Source of the DNA: Chitinophagaceae bacterium
GTDB lineage: Bacteria > Bacteroidota > Bacteroidia > Chitinophagales > Chitinophagaceae
Reading direction: 5' to 3'
DNA: 8,018 bases
Assembly: GCA_016710165.1 (NCBI GenBank)
Contig: JADJLJ010000010.1
Span: 1 to 8,018 of the forward strand
Positions 5,820 through 8,018 of this stretch are shown in pieces. Positions within the stretch are counted from its first letter, which is position 1, and each line of letters begins with the position of its first letter. A program made the translations under genes and the position numbers. The notes under the pieces are model-generated. The model saw only the letters and a list, made by a program, of their open reading frames with translations. It searched no databases and was not told where the DNA came from.

Positions 5820-6133
5820 TGATTAACCCTGTAATATCAATATCAACATTTAAAGGAGAAAATTTTGAGAATTACTTACAGCAAGTTGACCTGTGGGACA
5901 TTTTTGGGTTTTTGGTGAATGATGAAGATATTAATCCTTATGCTTCAAGCGTGGCAAAATATATTGTATGGGGTTATGGCATAGATAGCGATATGCTGTC
6001 AACCGATGGATATAACTGGGGTAAAATTAAGCCGATCATATTTGCAAAAGCTAATCTGCCAGAAGAATTGTATGGAGCAGTTGTAGAATTAAAGAACAAA
6101 TCTGTTATTGATTCAATACAGACATTCCCTTGA
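5819..6133 (+). CDS. Pre-terminase protein, N-terminal fragment
   Basis: This is the first part of the reconstructed gene, with acidic and aromatic content (WDIFGFLVNDEDINPY, GYNWGKIKPIIFAKANLPEE). Sense holds to about 6120 (ELKNKSVIDSI) and then the frame runs to a chance TGA at 6131-6133. Confidence 0.5.
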   Translation: MINPVISISTFKGENFENYLQQVDLWDIFGFLVNDEDINPYASSVAKYIVWGYGIDSDMLSTDGYNWGKIKPIIFAKANLPEELYGAVVELKNKSVIDSIQTFP

Positions 6134-6368
6134 CTATCAAAACGATGAAAACTGGACACAATACTGCACATACCGGGATTTAAGGGCACAAATGCTTAGT
6201 TCAGCAGTAGGAGAGATACTTAACGCAAGCGAAGAAACGAATTATGAACAAAAGATGAAAAATGCAATTCATAGCCAAACTCTTCTAAGCATGATGAATG
6301 TGGCAAAAGAAACATTTATTCAAAACCACAGTAAGTTAAAAGGTGCAGTGGAGGCTTTTAACCGATAG
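5819..6368 (+). CDS. Unrecognised phage protein just before the terminase; candidate small terminase subunit (reconstructed, one frameshift)
   Basis: The best start is ATG 5819, which overlaps the stop of the hydrolase; a TTG three bases upstream is in frame but less likely. With one extra base removed near 6120 the protein has about 183 residues. The first part (NPVISISTFKGENFENYLQQ, VAKYIVWGYGIDSDML) is mixed. The second (HSLDYQNDENWTQYCTYRDL, AVGEILNASEETNYEQKMKN, KLKGAVEAFNR) is helical and charged. I do not recognise a family with certainty. Location directly before terL suggests a packaging accessory such as the small terminase subunit, but no helix-turn-helix is obvious. The stop may be TAG 6366-6368. 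Alternatively, with one more base it would continue IVQNKEKQHEAQRIMPKGDSI to TAA 6428-6430. Confidence 0.5.
6108..6368 (+). CDS. Pre-terminase protein, C-terminal fragment
   Basis: Sense enters at about 6119 (RHSLDYQNDENW), continuing KSVIDSI of the preceding fragment. The apparent TTG start at 6108 is internal. The fragment is predicted helical, with repeated Asn, Glu, Lys and Met residues, and closes at TAG 6366-6368. Confidence 0.5.
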   Translation: MIQYRHSLDYQNDENWTQYCTYRDLRAQMLSSAVGEILNASEETNYEQKMKNAIHSQTLLSMMNVAKETFIQNHSKLKGAVEAFNR

Positions 6369-6416
6369 TTCAAAACAAAGAAAAACAACACGAAGCCCAG
6401 CGCATTATGCCCAAAG

Positions 6417-7349
6417 GTGATTCAATATAAAGATTTTCAGGTAGGAGAACACACTATCAAAATTCCGATCCCATTAAAGCAATCGGATATTTTCTTTTTA
6501 AAACAATCAAAAGATAATCAATACTGGGACAGGGATAAATTTATTTCAGAAAACGACTATCGTAAGATATGGTTTGATTTTATTCCTAATTATACCAAGA
6601 TGGACCAGGCGGCAACCAATTATGATTCCGATGGCCTATTGGTTTCCCTCAACCCGGAAGATTCAAAATATGTAGATCGTATCTACCAGCAGGAAACAGA
6701 ACGCAGGTTAAGCGGCATCCATTTTATGAATAATGCGGAAGTTACCTGGATAACCGGCGACCATTATTTTTTCTTAATGTATGCAAGAATACAGCGGCAT
6801 GATGGCAAAGGTAATTATGCAGACTACCGTGAATTTCAAAGGGACTACCTGTATTTAATTCATCACTGTAATACAAGCCGTTTCAATGAGCATCCAAACA
6901 TATTGGGCCTATTTCTTACTAAAGCAAAAAAGACTGGTATTACCAACATTCACTGGTCCGGGTATTACCTGAATAAAGCCACATTATACAGGAACAGGAA
7001 CCTCGGCTATATGAATATTGACTTGAACCAAGCCGCTAAGACCTTCAATGATTATTTCATGTATTCTTACAATGGGTTGATCTCCCCATTACGGGCTGAT
7101 TACAGGAGCAGGTCATTGAATGATGGAAATATCGTTTTTGCGAAGTCATATACAAGCTCAAAGAAAGTAAAATACAACACCGATGAAGATGATCTGAATA
7201 CTTCAGTTACCTGTGTGCCAACAAAAAATAAGGCTTTTGACGTTGCGGTAATGTCTGATATCACCTTTGATGAGCCTACTAAGTATAAAGAGAATTTTGG
7301 TGAGATTTGGAGAACCAATAAAGAAGCTGTTAAGATCAGAGTAAAATAA
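6417..7349 (+). CDS. terL: Terminase large subunit fragment: ATPase domain
   Basis: This is the longest uninterrupted part of the gene, 310 codons to a false TAA at 7347-7349. It carries the Walker A-like and Walker B regions. No ATG precedes the GTG at 6417 in this frame, and the upstream in-frame TAG at 6366-6368 limits the start. The Walker A region (TKAKKTGIT) lacks the canonical G-K-[ST], so the phosphate-binding Lys may be the one before the Gly. Confidence 0.7.
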   Translation: MIQYKDFQVGEHTIKIPIPLKQSDIFFLKQSKDNQYWDRDKFISENDYRKIWFDFIPNYTKMDQAATNYDSDGLLVSLNPEDSKYVDRIYQQETERRLSGIHFMNNAEVTWITGDHYFFLMYARIQRHDGKGNYADYREFQRDYLYLIHHCNTSRFNEHPNILGLFLTKAKKTGITNIHWSGYYLNKATLYRNRNLGYMNIDLNQAAKTFNDYFMYSYNGLISPLRADYRSRSLNDGNIVFAKSYTSSKKVKYNTDEDDLNTSVTCVPTKNKAFDVAVMSDITFDEPTKYKENFGEIWRTNKEAVKIRVK

Positions 7350-8018
7350 ATGGCAGGGCTTGGTTATTTAACTATACCCCGGAAGACAATGGCGAATCAT
7401 TCAGGGCGGCACGGAAAATATTTTTTGAATCAGAACTTAAAACCATTACCGGCAATAGTGAAGGGCAAACCATAAGCGGATTGATATGCCATCACATACC
7501 GGCGTATGAATCCTGGGAAGGCGCTTTTGATAAATTTGGCAAGTGCGATAAGCAAAAGGCCATGATGGAGATACAAAGGGAGGTGAACTTGATGTTGACC
7601 TGGAAATGCTGCAAAGGTCAGAAAAAACCTTTGAATGGGGCCATTATGAATGGGAAAATCCGATTTGGGAAGTAGGAAGAAAAGACCGGAGGCCAAAAGG
7701 GGTTTTTGGCCGGGTTAAGTGGGTGCCCATTACTGAAGAACAGAGGTATAAAGGCAAAGAAGATAAGGTTCGATTGTATAATACCCCGTTGCCCCAAGAT
7801 GTAAACCAAGCCATATTATTTGGTAAAGATGAATACAACAATCTTCTTCCTCCCCCGGTATTTCTTCATTGCGGAGGTATTGACCCGGCTGACTGGAAGG
7901 AGGCTGGAAGTATTGAAGAAGGCTCTATGATCGCTATGGACACCATGGCCGTACACAATACAGCCAGAAATACACAATCAAAGAAAGTTGTTACAAAAAT
8001 TCAGTATGCCGAATATCT
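6417..8018 (+). CDS. terL: Phage terminase large subunit (reconstructed, 3' partial, two frameshifts)
   Basis: This is the packaging motor: an ATPase that drives DNA into the capsid joined to a nuclease that cuts concatemers. In the first ~310 residues, WITGDHYFFLMYARIQR and REFQRDYLYLIHH match the N-terminal region of terminases from Bacteroidota phages. LFLTKAKKTGITN (about 6909-6950) stands at the Walker A position, and VAVMSDITFDEPTKY (about 7242-7286) at Walker B with Asp-Glu. After a one-base loss near 7342 the sense is INGRAWLFNYTPEDNGES and GLICHHIPAYESWEGAFDKFG, the usual link after the ATPase. After a second loss near 7584 it continues to CGGIDPADWKEAG (Asp at 7882-7884), probably the first acidic residue of the RNase H-like nuclease. 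The start is either GTG 6417 or, with one A removed, ATG 6407 (MPKVIQYKDF). Confidence 0.8.
7346..7675 (+). CDS. terL: Terminase large subunit fragment: ATPase-nuclease linker
   Basis: This frame is open through INGRAWLFNYTPEDNG, FRAARKIFFESELKTITGNS and GLICHHIPAYESWEGAFD to REVNLM at about 7584. It then continues falsely to TAG 7673-7675. The apparent start at 7481 (TTG) is internal. The phrase IPAYxSWEGAFDKFG is characteristic of terminases after the ATPase core. Confidence 0.6.
   Translation: MNGRAWLFNYTPEDNGESFRAARKIFFESELKTITGNSEGQTISGLICHHIPAYESWEGAFDKFGKCDKQKAMMEIQREVNLMLTWKCCKGQKKPLNGAIMNGKIRFGK
7585..8018 (+). CDS. terL: Terminase large subunit fragment: start of nuclease domain, runs off the window
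   Basis: This frame is open from GAA 7585 to the window edge with no stop: ELDVDLEMLQRSEKTFEW, GVFGRVKWVPITEEQ, VFLHCGGIDPADWKEAG and MIAMDTMAVHN. It has no start of its own. GGIDPAD fits the first catalytic aspartate of the RNase H-like nuclease of large terminases; the remaining acidic residues must lie beyond the window. Confidence 0.65.

Noticed and set aside
1..8018. Alternative genetic code (stop codon reassignment, as in some phages of gut Bacteroidota)
   Set aside because: Breaks need frame changes rather than read-through, and the genes end normally with TAA or TGA (3685, 4878, 5817). Only the TAA at 3185 could be read through, which is not enough.

Overview
This is a block of genes from a tailed phage or prophage, and the host is most likely a member of the Bacteroidota. 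Three things point that way. Two proteins have Sec signal peptides that end just before Gln (AGYSQ and SLSAQ), a pattern common in that phylum. The starts have no clear Shine-Dalgarno sequence and AT-rich leaders. The fibre and terminase match the style of phage proteins from these bacteria. All recognisable genes are on the + strand and are tightly packed, with gaps of about 11 bp or overlapping stop/start codons (TAATG, TGATG). I see no tRNA, CRISPR array, insertion sequence, integrase or convincing promoter or terminator.

Layout: (1) From base 1 to 3687 lies the C-terminal ~1,200 residues of a giant phage protein. It has helical charged stretches, several hydrophobic segments and a C-terminal helix-hairpin-helix motif, and it resembles the large polyvalent proteins thought to be injected with phage DNA. 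(2) From 3699 to 4880 is a fibre- or adhesin-like protein of about 393 residues, with a signal peptide, YadA-head-like Gly/Ser/Ala repeats and a beta-rich C-terminus. (3) From 4880 to 5819 is a secreted SGNH (GDSL-type) hydrolase with all the main catalytic motifs. (4) From 5819 to about 6368 is a small unrecognised protein; its position suggests a small terminase subunit or packaging accessory. (5) From about 6407/6417 to the end of the window is the terminase large subunit: an ATPase domain, then the start of the nuclease domain, cut by the window edge.

The main peculiarity is that almost every gene is split by one-base frame changes, about 20 in 8 kb. Amino-acid sense resumes at once in the next frame, and several breaks sit in A-homopolymers. 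This looks like uncorrected long-read indel error rather than gene decay, so fragments should be read as parts of five genes. If the frames are repaired, the picture is a virion-protein and DNA-packaging region: an injected giant protein, a receptor-binding fibre with a carbohydrate-esterase-like partner, and the packaging motor. I did not find a clearly new defence or mobile system. The most interesting biology is the pair of signal-peptide-bearing surface proteins (fibre plus SGNH hydrolase) placed between the giant protein and the terminase.
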